Of a stretch of 64,000 bases of DNA, positions 11,591 through 23,454 are shown in pieces. The notes below the pieces were generated by a model. It was not told where the DNA came from and did no database searches. It worked only from the letters and a program-made list of their open reading frames with translations. The position numbers and the translations under genes are program-made. The DNA is from Limnoperna fortunei (taxonomy: Eukaryota; Mollusca; Bivalvia; Mytilida; Modiolidae): the NCBI GenBank assembly GCA_944474755.1, contig OX104113.1, positions 59,106,074-59,170,073 on the forward strand, read 5' to 3'. Positions within the stretch are counted from its first letter, which is position 1. Each line of letters begins with the position of its first letter.

Positions 11591-12715
11591 CCAGAGGCTC
11601 TTAAGAGCCTGTATCGCTCACCTGATTTTATGACAATGAAGATGGCATTTCCCTGATGTTAAACTAAGTCCTGTATTTTCAATACACTGTAAAGAGGATC
11701 ATTCAAACAATATTGCTAGAAAGTTTTGTTTCCATTGGTTAACTGGTTTTACGGAGAAGAAGATTTTTTTTTTATTTGCCCGTAGGGTCCTATGTCAAAT
11801 TAAGTCCTGCAGTGGTGGCCATTTTGAATTTCCAATTGGCAATAAAAAACATAAACCTTAAAGAAGACCATCCAAACAATATTGTCAGTTAGTTTTGTTT
11901 CCATTGGTTAATCAGTTTCAGAGAAGAAACCTTTAAAAACTTTTTCCCATAGGGTTTACTGTTCATCTATGTAATGCTGTGGTGGCCATTTTGATTTTCT
12001 AATTTGCATAAAAAACACAAACTTTATAAAGGACCATCTAAAATAATATTGGAAGTAAGTTTTGTTTCCATTGGTTAATCGGTTTCAGAGAAGAAGCCTT
12101 TTTAAACTTTTTTTCCCATAGGGTCCAATGTTAAACCTAGTCCTGCAATGGCGGCCATTTTGAATTTCTGATTGGGATAAAAAGACATGAACTTTATAGA
12201 GGACCATCCAAACAGTATTGCTATTAAGTTTTGTTTCCATTGGTTAACCGGTTTCAGAAAAGAAGCCATTTTAAACTTTTTTCCCATAGGCTCCAATGTT
12301 AAACTAAGTCCTGCGGTGGTGGCCATTTTGAATTTCCTATTGGGATAAAAAACACAAACTTTATAGAGGACAATCCGAACAATATTACTAGTACGTTTTT
12401 GTTCCCATTTGTTAACCGGTTTCAGAGAAGAAGCCTTTTAAAACTTTTTCCCATAGAGTCCTATGTTAAACTAAGTTCTTCGGCGGTGGCCATGTGGAAT
12501 TTCCAGTTGGCATTGAAAACAAACTTTATAAAGGACCATCCAAACAATATTGCTAGTAAGTTTTGTTTTGATTGGTTGAATGTTTTCAGAGAAGAAGCCC
12601 TTTTAAACTTTTTTCCCATAGGGTCCTATGTAAAACTGTCTTGTGGTGGTGGCCATATTGGTTTTCCAATCCAAAGTGATAACAATAGCTCACATGACCC
12701 TTTGGGTCAGGTGAG
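11591..12715 (-). mobile_element. Hairpin-ended tandem-core element, family A
   Basis: It is oriented opposite to the copy at 50866-52335. The right terminus, in minus-strand reading, is AGGCTCTTAAGAGCCT followed by CTGG (11591-11612). The left terminus is CTCACCTGACCCAAAGGGTC (around 12715-12696), which folds on itself. Between them lie about six units of 150-165 bp carrying 'cccatagggtcc', 'ggccattttgaattt' and 'tggaccatccaaacaatat'. The GTC microsatellite of the 50.9 kb copy is missing. Apparent open frames across units are artefacts of the repeat. Confidence 0.8.
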
Positions 12716-13090
12716 GTAACAAAACATTTGGAATATAAAACTGACCAATTGGCAAAAAGTTTTGACTGCCACTGGAAAAGAAAGAAGTACCAGGTAAAGA
12801 AAGAAAATTTAGAAGCTTTTATCATGTACAAACAATAAAGAAGACAAGAAACGTGGCCATGCCATGAAACCAGATGTTCAACAATTTAACAATTAATTTC
12901 AGTAGTAGACTAAGCGGAAACTGCTTTTCTATTTTTAGTCACAGTTTCTACTTCTACTTCTACTTCTATCATCTTCTGACCAACTTCAACATGATGAAGA
13001 TACTGTCAGTTCTCTGCGCATGCTATGTACAATTTTGGTGAATTAGTAACAGTTTATAATGAATTAGTATCATTTAACATGTGTGAGTGA
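12716..13090. other. Spacer with no recognised gene
   Basis: Short A/T-rich sequence with a (CTTCTA)n-like run at 12948-12968. A phrase at 12912-12945 resembles one at 17325-17355, suggesting a shared dispersed repeat. Confidence 0.4.
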
Positions 13091-13156
13091 GTAATTTTGT
13101 TTTTGATTCTTTTTTTTTAACTTTAAGATAAAACTATTTACAATGAAAAAAGGAAC

Positions 13157-14713
13157 CTAATAGCTGTATGTGTAGTTGGAGACAGCAGTTTTGAACGACT
13201 CAACTGAGTCAATCATCACAATGCTGACTGGTAGGCTGTTCCAAAGTTTGATTGTACTCGGAAAGAATGACTGCTGTCTTGCTTGTATCCGACATTGAGG
13301 GATTTGAAATGAGAGTGAATGTGCGTTCCGAGACTGTCTAAGTGGTGGTATAAGCCTGTTTGTTTTGTTGATGGCGATTACTGAATAGTTTATTTTGTAT
13401 AACATAACTAGTTTCATATCTGATCGTCTATGGGCTATAGGCTTCTCCAGTTAAGATGGTTTAGCATACTGGAGACGCTTGATGTATTGTGATAGCGGTG
13501 TGTCACGAACCTAGCCGCCCTTCTCTGTACCATTTCTATTTTATCTATGTCTTCTTTGGTGTAGGGATCCCATACAGAGCAGGCATATTCTAGTGATGGT
13601 CTTACTAGGGATTTATATGCCTGCTCTTTTACCTTAATTGAGCTGATGTTAATGTTTCTTTTTAAAAAGTTTAGTGTATTTGTTGCTTTGTTGGAGATAT
13701 TATTAACGTGACTAGTGCATTTGAGGACTGATTGGATGGTAATGCCTAGATATTTGGCTTTATCAACATGTTCTAGTATATGGCCATGTAATGTATAGTT
13801 GTTTCTAATGGGTTTTTTGTTGCGTGTGATGGAAAGGACATTACATTTGTCGGGGTGGAAGGCCATGCGCCATTTTTGTTCCCATTCACCAAGTTTATTA
13901 AGGTCATTTTGTAATGTTGCACAGTCTGTTTCGGATTTTACTGCTAAGTATGCTATTGTGTCGTCAGCAAAGAGACGTATGGTAGATTTTAAGCCTGTAG
14001 GTATGTCATTAATGTAAAATAGAAATAAGCTTGGACCGAGGACAGAGCCTTGAAGGACTCCTGACTGTACATCAACATAGTCGGAAGTTATGCCTTCTAG
14101 AATAACTGCTTGAGTACGGTTTAATAGAAAATTTTGTATCCATCTGTTTGTAGAGCCTTTTATACCATAGTGAGAGAGTTTTAGTGTAAGCAAGTTGTGG
14201 CTGACTTTATCAAAAGCTTTACTAAAATCCATAATAAGTACATCTGTTTGCTGGGAATTTTCTAGGTTTTTCGTAATGTCATCAAAAAATTCTAAAAGTT
14301 GGGTTTCACATGATCTGTGTTGCCGGAAACCATGTTGTAATGGATATAATATGTTATTTTCATCAGCATGATCCATAATAGCACTTACAATGACGTGTTC
14401 TAGAATTTTGCAGCAAATACATGTTAGAGAGATTGGCCTGTAATTTTCCGGGTTGTATTTTGAACCTTTTTTTATAGATGGGAGTGACATGTGCTGATTT
14501 CCAGTCTGTTGGTACTTCTCCTGTGTTTAGTGATTTTTGAAAGATTAGGCAAAGTATTGGAGACAGAGAGAAAGCAAGTTCTTTGAGAACACGAGGTTTT
14601 AACTGGTCAGGCCCACAGGCTTTGGATGGGTTTAAGTTTTGTAGCAATATTGTGATGCCTGGGATAGTAATGTCAATATTGCTCATTACCGGGTAGGATT
14701 TTTCATCAAGCAT
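13157..14713 (-). pseudogene. LINE reverse transcriptase and C-terminal region (frameshifted)
   Basis: Three overlapping frames together give the RT. 14713-14480 carries NLNPSKACGPDQLKPRVLKE and HVTPIYKK. 14490-13435 carries NYRPISLT, QHGFRQHRSCETQL, DFSKAFDKVSH, GVLQGSVLGPSLFLFYINDI, the catalytic FADD, YLGITI and the LNWRSL region. 13417-13157 carries the C-terminal ARQQSFFPSTIKLWNSLP block. The first switch falls at another run of seven A (about 14470-14478), the second at a two-base insertion near 13436. All RT catalytic motifs are present, so the element died recently or the breaks are assembly errors. Confidence 0.85.
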
Positions 14714-15780
14714 GTACTGTTGGTTTTTGAATTGAATTCTTGTTCTGAAATGTTGCTAGGTGTAGAGAATACCGATTGGAATTGCCTGTTCAATATGTTT
14801 GATTTCTGTTTTTCATCTGTAATGAGTTGCCCATTTATTTTCATTGGCCCTACCCCTGCATAATCTGTTTTCTTGTATTTGATATATGACCAAAATTTTT
14901 TCATTGTTTTAAATCCTTCTTGATCTTGTTTGGGTGTGACTATATCTTCTATGTAGTTCCAATATGACTTTCTCATCAGTTTTTGAATGTGATGTTTTAG
15001 TTGTTTGTATCGTTCTTTAAGGTCATTTCTTCCCGTTTTTTTCATTTTCTTGTGAAGCCTGTCTCTAGATTTCATTAGTTTCCTGATTTCTGGTGTTATC
15101 CATGGAGATGTGTGTTTTTTCACAAGGTTTTTGTGTGGAATGTGCCTTGTTATCATGTTGTTCAAGTTTGTTTTGAGCTCGTTCCAAAGATTTTCTACTG
15201 GGGTGGTGTCGATTTTGCTTATGATAGAGTTGTATAGATGTTTAAGTTCTTTTTCCATCTCCTCCCAATTAGCTTTACTGTATATTGGCACTTTTCGTGG
15301 TGTTTGTTTGTGCCTAGATGGTGTTGCATTGAATTCAATAAACACAATATCACATACTGATACACCTGGAAATATTTCAGTGCGAAGGACCTGATTTGGG
15401 AGGTTTGTTATCATCAGGTCCAGTGTGTTTTCTTTTCTAGTGTGTTGAGTAATTAATTGTACTAGGCCATTATCGTCAAGGGTATTTACGAAGAAGTGAT
15501 GTATTTTTTGATGAGTAGAGTTAGGTTTCAGAGTTTTGTTGCCCCATTCCCATCCAGGTAAGTTAAAATCGCCCCCAATGAGTATTGCTGCATTAGTAAT
15601 AAGTGATGCACGTTTGACTGATTTATCAAATTGTTGTAGGCTAATCTCATTTGATGTTTTTGGGTTGTAGAATGCACAGATGTAAAGTGTTCTTGTTCCT
15701 TTGATGTCTTTTTTAGCCCAGATGATTTCACAGTTGTCGTCAGGTGATAGATCTTCTACTTCGTCGCTTAATAAGTCATT
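14690..15780 (-). pseudogene. LINE ORF, middle part: rest of APE endonuclease and linker
   Basis: This frame is open from about 15780 to 14690. It contains NDLLSDEVEDL, ICAFYNP, the catalytic segment GGDFNLPGWEW (near 15570) and DLMITNLPNQV (near 15420), then a basic linker typical of the region between endonuclease and RT. It is one base out of frame with the upstream part (seven-A run) and breaks downstream near 14715. There a direct 5-bp duplication (aattcaattc on the minus strand) accounts for the shift. Any ATG in the middle is not a true start. Confidence 0.75.
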
Positions 15781-16789
15781 TTTTTATGGCAATCAGTACT
15801 CCCCCGCATACTTGGTTTTTTCTGTCTTTTCTATAGACTTTGAATCCCTCGGGGAATATTTCAGAGTTTGTGATGTTTTCCTCCAGCCAAGTTTCAGTCC
15901 CAATTATAATGTCAGGTTTTGTGCTTTCAATTACATTTTGTACAAGGTGTTGCTTCTTTTTGATGGACTGGAAATTGATGTTTAGTACGCGTAATGGTTT
16001 TTTGCATTCAGTTTTTTGTTTATTTAAGCGTATTGGTGTTGACTGGTGGGATGGTTTACCCGGCGTCTTGTTAGTTGGTGTTACTGGGATTGAGTTACTG
16101 GTATCTTTAGTAGCAGTATAAAGTGAGTTGAATGTATTATTTGTTACACTGATTTCATGGAGGTCATAAGGACATGTGCTGTAGTTGTCATTGCCACAGA
16201 CTATACAGTGCCAGCTGATCATGCTGTCATTTAGTTCATTGTATGTGTTACTGTGGATGTTTTGACAGTTTATATGGAACCATTGGTCGCAAGTTTCGCA
16301 GACTATTCCCTTATGTTCCCAGGTGACAATATTGTCACATGTACCACATAAGTATTTTGTGCTGTCATTACTTGGGCCAGGGTTTAGTTCGACGTCATTT
16401 GCTTGGCAAATTAGTATGAATACGAGGTAAAGTAACAACTTACTTGGTCTGGATTTTGTACCTCTGATGTTTCTCATTCTAATACTTCTGTAGATGATGT
16501 TCAGACTAATGAGCATTTTGATGTATTTTAGGTGTAAGTTCCATTGGGTTATGACATTGTATGTAAATGGTGTTTTAAGTGTAAGCGGTTCTTCTGGTTT
16601 AGTACTGGTTTTAAATGCATAGTCACCATAAGTATGAATTTGACAGACTAGTGGCTTTGTCCATGTCCATGTATTATTATAGTCATTTACTCTACTGGTG
16701 TTTGCGGCATGTTCATTGACCGGTTTTACTAAAATCAGTGTAATGAATACAAATGTGATTGTCAGTATGATGGTTTCTCTGAGATGCAT
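15777..16789 (-). CDS. LINE ORF, N-terminal part: leader, 2A-like motif, PHD finger, start of APE endonuclease
   Basis: The frame starts at ATG 16789 and stops after residue 337. A hydrophobic N-terminal stretch (residues 7-21) is followed by a second hydrophobic run (118-129). This leads directly into DVELNPGP (residues 132-139, bases 16373-16396), which matches the D(V/I)ExNPGP consensus of 2A ribosome-skipping peptides. A Cys4-His-Cys3 PHD finger occupies about 148-198. The APE endonuclease begins near residue 251 (LRVLNINFQSIKKK, then GTETWL). The frame ends in a run of seven A (15774-15781 region); reading through with one base fewer continues the endonuclease in the next frame. 2A-like motifs are known in invertebrate CR1-like LINEs. 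The PHD-type finger may aid chromatin or RNA binding. Confidence 0.8.
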
Positions 16790-16966
16790 ATTAAAGAGAC
16801 AGTTTCCGTGTGAAGGCAGAGGACAGCAGGAATTATTAGTACGCAGACAGACTTACATGTTAATCTTCGTCCCCTGGGCTGACTCAAGGGAACAGGAGCT
16901 CTCTCCGATTGGCCTTGTATATATTTGTTTACTTCCGGTTACGAATATCGATTTGCAGTTGTAGTT

Positions 16967-16972
16967 GTTATT

Positions 16973-17039
<67 letters not shown>

Positions 17040-17062
17040 TTATTTATTTATTTATTTATTAT
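16967..17062. repeat. (TTTA)n microsatellite
   Basis: About 22 copies of TTTA with a single interruption near 17041. It immediately adjoins the 5' end of the 2A LINE, so it may mark the insertion boundary or the tail of another element. Confidence 0.95.
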
Positions 17063-17888
17063 TTTACACAAAATTGAATTAAATATGGTGCAGAGAAAAG
17101 AGAAAAGTGTTAATTTATCAAGTTTTATAGCACAGGTTTATGTTTAACCAACAAAATTTAACTTTCTTTCAGAACCAAAATAGGTCGATCTTTCTTCCCG
17201 GGGATGCGCAGAATTATCCAGTGACCTTGAACTTGATCGGTATACAATCCCATATTAGGTATTCATGTAAGATTGCTATATCCAAAGTTTTAGCAAGATT
17301 GGTTTATCTGAACTTAAGTTATTGACCGGAAACTGTTTTTCTAATTTTAGTAACATTGACCTTGACCTGACTGGCCCAAAATCCAATCCCAAGTTATATT
17401 CGGTTAAAAGCTCAATAGAGCTTATGTTTATTGTTGTAAAATGTACCGAATCAAAATAAAGTTTTCGTATTCGTTTTTCATTATTAGCAATCATTTTTTA
17501 CAAAATTTCTCGTTTAAATGGTAATAAATCTTTATCCATACAAAGCTTGTAACATAAATTAAATCTGACTTTTATCCACAAAAAATATTGTAATTTTATA
17601 CTATAATAGTATACTGTGATGTCATTTGGGATACCTGATAAGATAGTACTTAAGCTCTGTATTCTTTATGAAAGATGATGATGGGAAGGAAGGGCAAAAT
17701 CTTTTCTGGTAATGTGCTTTGGGCATTTTAACAGGTGTGTTTACAGTTGAGCAAATGTTAACTGTTTTTCAACCATAAGCTGTTATCTTAAAAATTGTTG
17801 TTAACTGTTATCATGAAAATTAAAAACCCTGTTTGCTGTAAACAGTATTGCCTTGCAATGCGATTCTGGAGTCGATATCACAAAAAGT
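17063..17888. other. Intergenic DNA, no gene recognised
   Basis: A/T-rich. The stretch 17320-17390 carries a 'gaccggaaactg..cattgaccttgacc' phrase typical of dispersed molluscan repeats. No coding signal is seen. Confidence 0.4.
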
Positions 17889-17985
17889 CGTAAGTGTAAA
17901 ATCTATCGTAAGTGTTGGAAGATTAAAGAGAAATCCATTGTGACGTCAGCACTTAAAATAGATTTTACACTTATGATTTTTTGCG
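17889..17985. repeat. Foldback, ~37-bp arms
   Basis: Arms at about 17890-17926 and 17947-17983 are complementary with roughly five mismatches (shared core GTAAGTGTAAAATCTAT). The loop is about 20 bases. It looks like a short MITE-like foldback. Confidence 0.7.
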
Positions 17986-17999
17986 AAAAGCACTGCTGC

Positions 18000-18736
18000 T
18001 GTTATTTGTTTTTACTATTTTTGAACTCACTGTTTTCTGTTTTCTCATGTAAATTGCTGTTATCTGTTATCATTATTTTAAATTTACTGTTATGTTTGGG
18101 AAAAATAACAAATTGTTAAACTGTTAATGGACCCCTCTAGCCCCCTTTGATGATGGCAAACATGAAACAAGTCCAACAACAAATATTGCAAACAAAAGCA
18201 TCATATGTTGTCACTCTTCTAATAAAGTAATTGTTGATTAAAACAAACTGAATGGACATGAACCCTTGGGAGATAGAGTGGCAAAGTGATAAACTGGCAA
18301 AATGAAAAAACACAAACAGATACATTGGTAGGAAAAAACAAGAACCCGTAGCAGCAAATATGATCTGTATTTTTAAATAGAATTGAAAATCAAATACAAA
18401 AAAATAAAATGTAATTAGAAAAATTTTAGAAAAAATACTACACACAAAAAACTCAAAAACTATTTAAAATCTGAAAAACTGTTAGTGATCTATTATGTTG
18501 CATTAATCCAAATAAGCAATTTCACAACTACGTATAAAATGACAAAAATAGTCAGAGTAAGGGATGTACCATTACATAGTTTTTGACATTTTTTATTTTG
18601 GTACATGGATTGTGGTAAACAAGGGTAATATTCTGATAAGTAAATTTGTACAAGACCACCATGATAGGCTGGACTACTATAGTGCTTTACAAAATTATGA
18701 TATTGTAGATATTCTCAACACTGTAGCACTGATAAA
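18000..18736. other. Intergenic DNA, no gene recognised
   Basis: Very A/T-rich with only short frames lacking any recognisable domain. Confidence 0.4.
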
Positions 18737-20215
18737 CAGAAGAGCACAAGCAGGAACAAATGGAATGTTTGATCCTACATGGGACTGAACCCAAATCTAC
18801 TGCACTCCAGCAAAGCATACAGATTATCTCAAGGAAGAAGTCAATACATTGTCCAGTAACTACATACATAAAAAAATATGATAAAGCAAGTAACAATGGC
18901 ACTTCTAATCTTGAGACTAAACTTAATGTAGATAAAAATAACAAGTAACAATTAGTATACAGTAATAATAAAATAATTTCTCCCATGCTGCATAAAGATA
19001 ATTATGATAATTGGCTAGAAGTAAATAATCATGGGTTCAGCACATTTAGCAATATTGGCATGTCTTGTAACCATAACAACAAGGTAAAAAGTTTTGATTG
19101 ATTGAATTTTAAAATAAAACAATTTCCTAACCCCAGGCAACAGAAGAAGCAATGTCAAAATGAAAACAAGGATTGAAAAACTAATAATGTGCCAAAAAAT
19201 CTAAACATAAACTAGAAACTACTAGTAAACTAAATGATAAACACCGAAAGATTACTTTCTGGACTTTCTAAGCTTTGAAAGCTTTAAAACCCATTTTAAC
19301 CAATATGGAATGGGCACAGGTTCCTAATAACCTGGCCGGAAAGCAAGGATATTTCATGAAAATAAGAGTAATTTTTTGAAATATATAAAAACTCCATATT
19401 TTGCCGACGTTTTTTGAAATATGATAGATTTATATACTCACAATGAGTTCCACTTTTAGTTCAACCAATTATTAACATTCCATTCTCAGCACTCTAACAT
19501 GCTGGATTCACAGAAGAGCACAAGCAGGAACAAAATGGTATGTTTTGGGTTTGATCCTAAATGGGACTGAACCCTAATCTGTACTCCAGTAAGACAAACA
19601 GATTATCTCAAGAAAGAGGTCAATACTTTGTAGAGTTACAGTAAACCTTGCACTACATACATAAAAAATATGATAAAGCAAGTAACAATGGCACTTCTAA
19701 TCTTGAGACTAAACTTAATGTAGTTAAAATAACAAGTAACAATTAACTGTAGTAATAATAAAATAATTTCTCCCATGCTGCATAAATATAATTATGTTGA
19801 TTGGTTAGAGAGTAAATAATCATGGGTCAAGCCCATGTAGCAATATTGACATGTCTTGTAACCATGACAACAAAGACAATCTAAAGTTTAGATTAATTGA
19901 AATTTAAAATAAACTCTTAAGCAATATCCTAACCCCAGGCTACATAAGCAATATAAAAATGATAACAAGGAGTGGAAAAATAATAATGTGCCAAAAATCT
20001 CAACATAGAACTATAAACTACTGGTAAACTAAAAGCTTAAACAAATACAAAAACAAATCAATAAACACAGATTACATTCAGGACTCCATGCATAGAAAGC
20101 CTTAAACCAATTTAACTAAAATTGATACATGCACAGGTTCCTACTAACCTGGCTGGGAATGGAGGAATGAACCTGTTTTATTATGTTTATTTCATGAAAA
20201 TAAGAGTAAATTTTT
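18737..20215. repeat. Tandem duplication of a ~0.7 kb segment
   Basis: Copy 1 (about 18737-19376) and copy 2 (about 19511-20215) share long blocks such as 'cagaagagcacaagcagg', 'caagtaacaatggcacttct', 'aatttctcccatgctgcata' and 'gcacaggttcct-taacctgg'. The period is about 774 bp with scattered substitutions and small indels. Short coding frames in copy 1 are not conserved in copy 2, so this is noncoding duplication. Confidence 0.9.
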
Positions 20216-20696
20216 AATGTACAACAAGATATTTAAAAACATTAAATTACAAATTTATGTTTAATTGAAAAATAATAATTGACCAATCTAAACACTAAAA
20301 TTTTTAAAATTGTAAATTTTTTTTTTCTCCTGATGTTAAACAATTACAAAAATGATATCATGATTTACCAGTATATTATATATAACAGAAATGTAAAAGT
20401 AAAATATCATTAAAAAACGTAAAAGATATAAACATACCAATATATTATCTATCATGAAATTGTTACAAACTAACATTATGTGTATTGATTGATTGATTGG
20501 ATGTCTGCTTTACGTCCATACATTATGTGTAAATAAAGTAAATATTGTAAAGCAAATTAATTTGGCAATGTTTTGTTTCCATTGGAGTAAATTACCTGAT
20601 ATTCTAGTCTACAATATGTAAAATATGTACTAAAATAAGTACAACTAGATATCTGTGAAATAGTACAGTGTTTCTGAAACTTTTCAAATCTGGGGG
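20216..20696. other. A/T-rich intergenic DNA
   Basis: No gene is recognised. A 'attgattgattgattgg..tttacgtcc' fragment at 20476-20515 resembles the antisense tail of a molluscan SINE/LINE. Confidence 0.4.
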
Positions 20697-21056
20697 TCAA
20701 CTTACAAGCAGTATTCACTGGATGCTATTTTATAAAGTTTATGTTTGTGTTTCCAATCTGAAACTGAAAATGGCTGACACCGCAAGACTAGTTCAACATA
20801 AGACTTTACGGGAAAATGTTTTTAAACGCAGGTGAATAAATTAAAATAAAACTTATCAGCAAAATTAACCGGATTGTAATCTTAAAACTGTTTTTTTAAC
20901 CAATCTGAAATTCAAAAATGACCACCATTACGGATTTAATTACGCATAGGACTCTTATAGAAAGAATTTGTAAATGCCCTCTTTCAGAAATACAAAGCTG
21001 AGTCATGTTGTACGTGAATGTTTACTGGATTGTCCTCAAAAACAATCCTTCTCGTC
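20697..21056. repeat. Copy of the 5.6-8.2 kb minisatellite lacking the LINE (empty site)
   Basis: This segment matches 5577-5829 closely and then, without a break, 8081-8170. The joint reads ttaattacgcataggactc at about 20936-20954. It therefore preserves the sequence as it was before the LINE inserted at 5824-8080. Confidence 0.9.
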
Positions 21057-21685
21057 ATGCTCATTTTGGAATAAACTTGTCAATTTTTATCATCGCCGGC
21101 TGAATGTTTATTTGTTTAAAGTGTTGCCTTAATCAAATAAAATGTGTTCAAAGTTAGGAAGCGTATCGTTCCATGTGTATACAAAACTGTCATTAGTGTT
21201 GAAGATAAAGTCAGAGGATTCCAGGAAGTAACAACTGGTTACCGTTGACAATAATCGTTTTCCTTATATGCAACACAAAGGATACCAGCTTTTACATTTT
21301 CCAAAGTATGTCTATGGTAAATAACATACGCTGCGGGATCAGAAGAGTATTAAAACATTCTTGATACACAATTTGCTGTGTCATGATGACCCTCTGGGTA
21401 ATATTTTTGGGGGTCAAAAATGTTTTTTATGCCTAAAATACGCACAAATTTGCGTTAACGGAAACGCTGTAGTATCGATCTGTGTGGGTCCCCGCTGACC
21501 TTGGGGTCAAAGGTCATCAACTATGGTATGCGAAACATCAACCTGATTATCTACCAAAATGCCAAATATCAAAAGCCTACCTCAAATGAGAAAAAAGTTA
21601 TAGCCCAGACATGGTTAGTTTGAGACTGATATGTGGGCAGACTGATCACTATAGGACGTTCCCACTTTAAGTACAAATCAACGTG
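21057..21685. other. Intergenic DNA, no gene recognised
   Basis: No coding frame or element boundary is identified. A 'ccttggggtcaaaggtcatc' phrase near 21500 is repeat-like. Confidence 0.35.
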
Positions 21686-21689
21686 TCTT

Positions 21690-22030
21690 GTTTGAGGTTT
21701 TTTTGCATGAGAAATGAAAACTGATTACTGGTCAAGCTCCTTTTGTAGATCCAAAAAAGTTCCTAATTGAAATCAATGATTATTTTACACAGTTAATCAG
21801 AGTTTTAAGAAGCCGCCATTTTTTTATTTTGATAGGGCGTTATTCCATAGTAAATTTTGACCTACATTTAAATGGAAATGTAAGCTAGGAGCAGGGGATT
21901 GTTGTCTGTTCGAAACATTTTGGGCAATGTCGTCATCAATTGAGGGGGTTTGTCTGGATACCAAAGAATGTTTCAGAAGCAGACAACCTTTTTAAATAAT
22001 GTAAGATCCCTATAGAAACAAAAATGGCTG
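21690..22030. repeat. Dispersed repeat, inverted relative to 24410-24780
   Basis: Reading this segment against the reverse complement of 24410-24780 gives shared blocks throughout: 'gtttttttgcatga', 'gctccttttgtagatccaaa', 'ttgttgtctgttcgaaa' and 'cagacaa-cttttt-aa'. A shorter third piece lies near 27270-27370. It is an unidentified interspersed element. The final exon of the minus-strand gene lies between the two arms. Confidence 0.75.
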
Positions 22031-23454
22031 ACTTTCAATGTAAAATTCCCATAGCAAAAGTCAAGTACAATTTGTGACATGTAAACAATAGAGGCATTAT
22101 ATGAAATTTAGACATGTTATCATGAATAATTTTTTCTATTGGATTTTCTTAATAAACAAGTACAATATGGAATAATTTAAAAATGCAAGCAAAAAAATAC
22201 CTTACACACGGGTGTGATTTTTAGTATAGTGACAGTGCCGTAATTACTTTACTTTCAATAGTACATGTATTAAAATAACAAATAAATGCTCATTGAATCT
22301 CAAATGCAATTAAACATAACCTAACACTCAATATATTAACTATTAAATTCTTCTCATAAACTTCAGCTACATATATCATTGCATCCAGTAGCCACAGAAT
22401 CCGGTGAGAACTCCAACATAATATTTTATTGAAATAATCTATATAAATACAGATTATTATCTGTTTTATTTCCCAGATTAAAATTATCCATCATGTAGTG
22501 CAACTGACAATGAGACAGGGGAAATAATACTAACAGTTATTGCCTTTTTTATAACATTACGATGTCAGTTTATCCTTAGAAACTGTCAATAATTATCCAT
22601 ATTGAATAAATTACCAATAAGAAAGTGACAATAATTATCCAGATCATGCTAGCAGAGTAAGATCAGATCATCTCAGACTGCATTATCAAGGAAAAACTTA
22701 ACAAACTTAAAACTTAGAGATGAATAACAATATTTAGAAGCTGAAGTGGGAACAGCTTATATAAGTGTACTCTCACAATAAGAGTTAATATGCAGTATAG
22801 CATATAATAAGAAAAAATGTACTTATTTAAAAAGATAACAATTATATAGTTTATCCATGAAATAGATAATCATTGTATATAACACTATCACAGCCTAATA
22901 AAAAAACAGAATGTCAACTTGAAAAAATAATACGATTTGGAAGAAAATATATAAATCTGGATACAGTCTACTTCCAAAGCTTGATCTTTAACAAAAGCTA
23001 GTTATTATATAATATTATAAATAAATAAAAATGCTTTCAAGTTCTAAAAATCTGTAAAAAACTATTTTTTTTGTAACAATATCTAGTGCTTTTCTGTCGA
23101 ATGGTAAACTTGACCATTGATGAATTCCTCCAGCATCAACAGGATTCTTACCAACATGATATGTAATAATATCCTTCATTCAAATTGGATGAAAGTTTTT
23201 TTAATCATCATCTGGAAACCAAATCTGGAGGGACAAATGGACGAACAGACTGTCCAGTAAGGTATAAAAAGAGCAAGATATCAAAATATTTTAAGGACTA
23301 TACTGTACCCAGTATTTTAACAGGGAGAACAGTTTTACATCTTTAAAAATGCATTGGAGATGTAACAGAAAATAACTGTAAAAGGACAGCAAAACAGTTT
23401 AATAAATACATGTTTTATAAATCTGTTAAAGTCTTAGCACCACAAATAGCTGAT
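22031..23454. other. A/T-rich DNA 3' of the minus-strand gene
   Basis: No coding region is recognised. This probably includes the 3' UTR of the minus-strand gene whose stop is at 23455. No distinct repeat is seen. Confidence 0.4.

Larger units (their letters stand above)
13100..16966 (-). mobile_element. Near full-length 2A/PHD-containing non-LTR retrotransposon (CR1-like LINE)
   Basis: On the minus strand this unit has a 5' untranslated segment (about 16966-16790), an ATG at 16789, a 2A-like motif, a PHD finger, an APE endonuclease, an RT with FADD, a CR1-type C-terminal region ending at 13157, and a short 3' region ending in an A-rich stretch near 13100. The exact ends and target duplication were not resolved. 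A (TTTA)n tract abuts the 5' side. At about 3.9 kb it is close to full length, but it carries four frame lesions and is probably inactive in the sequence as given. Confidence 0.85.

Noticed and set aside
12102..12831. Open frames on both strands at 12.1-12.8 kb
   Set aside because: Same family A repeat units in reverse; coding appearance is a by-product of the repeat.
16965..17147. Frame of repeated LFIY residues
   Set aside because: Translation of the (TTTA)n microsatellite.
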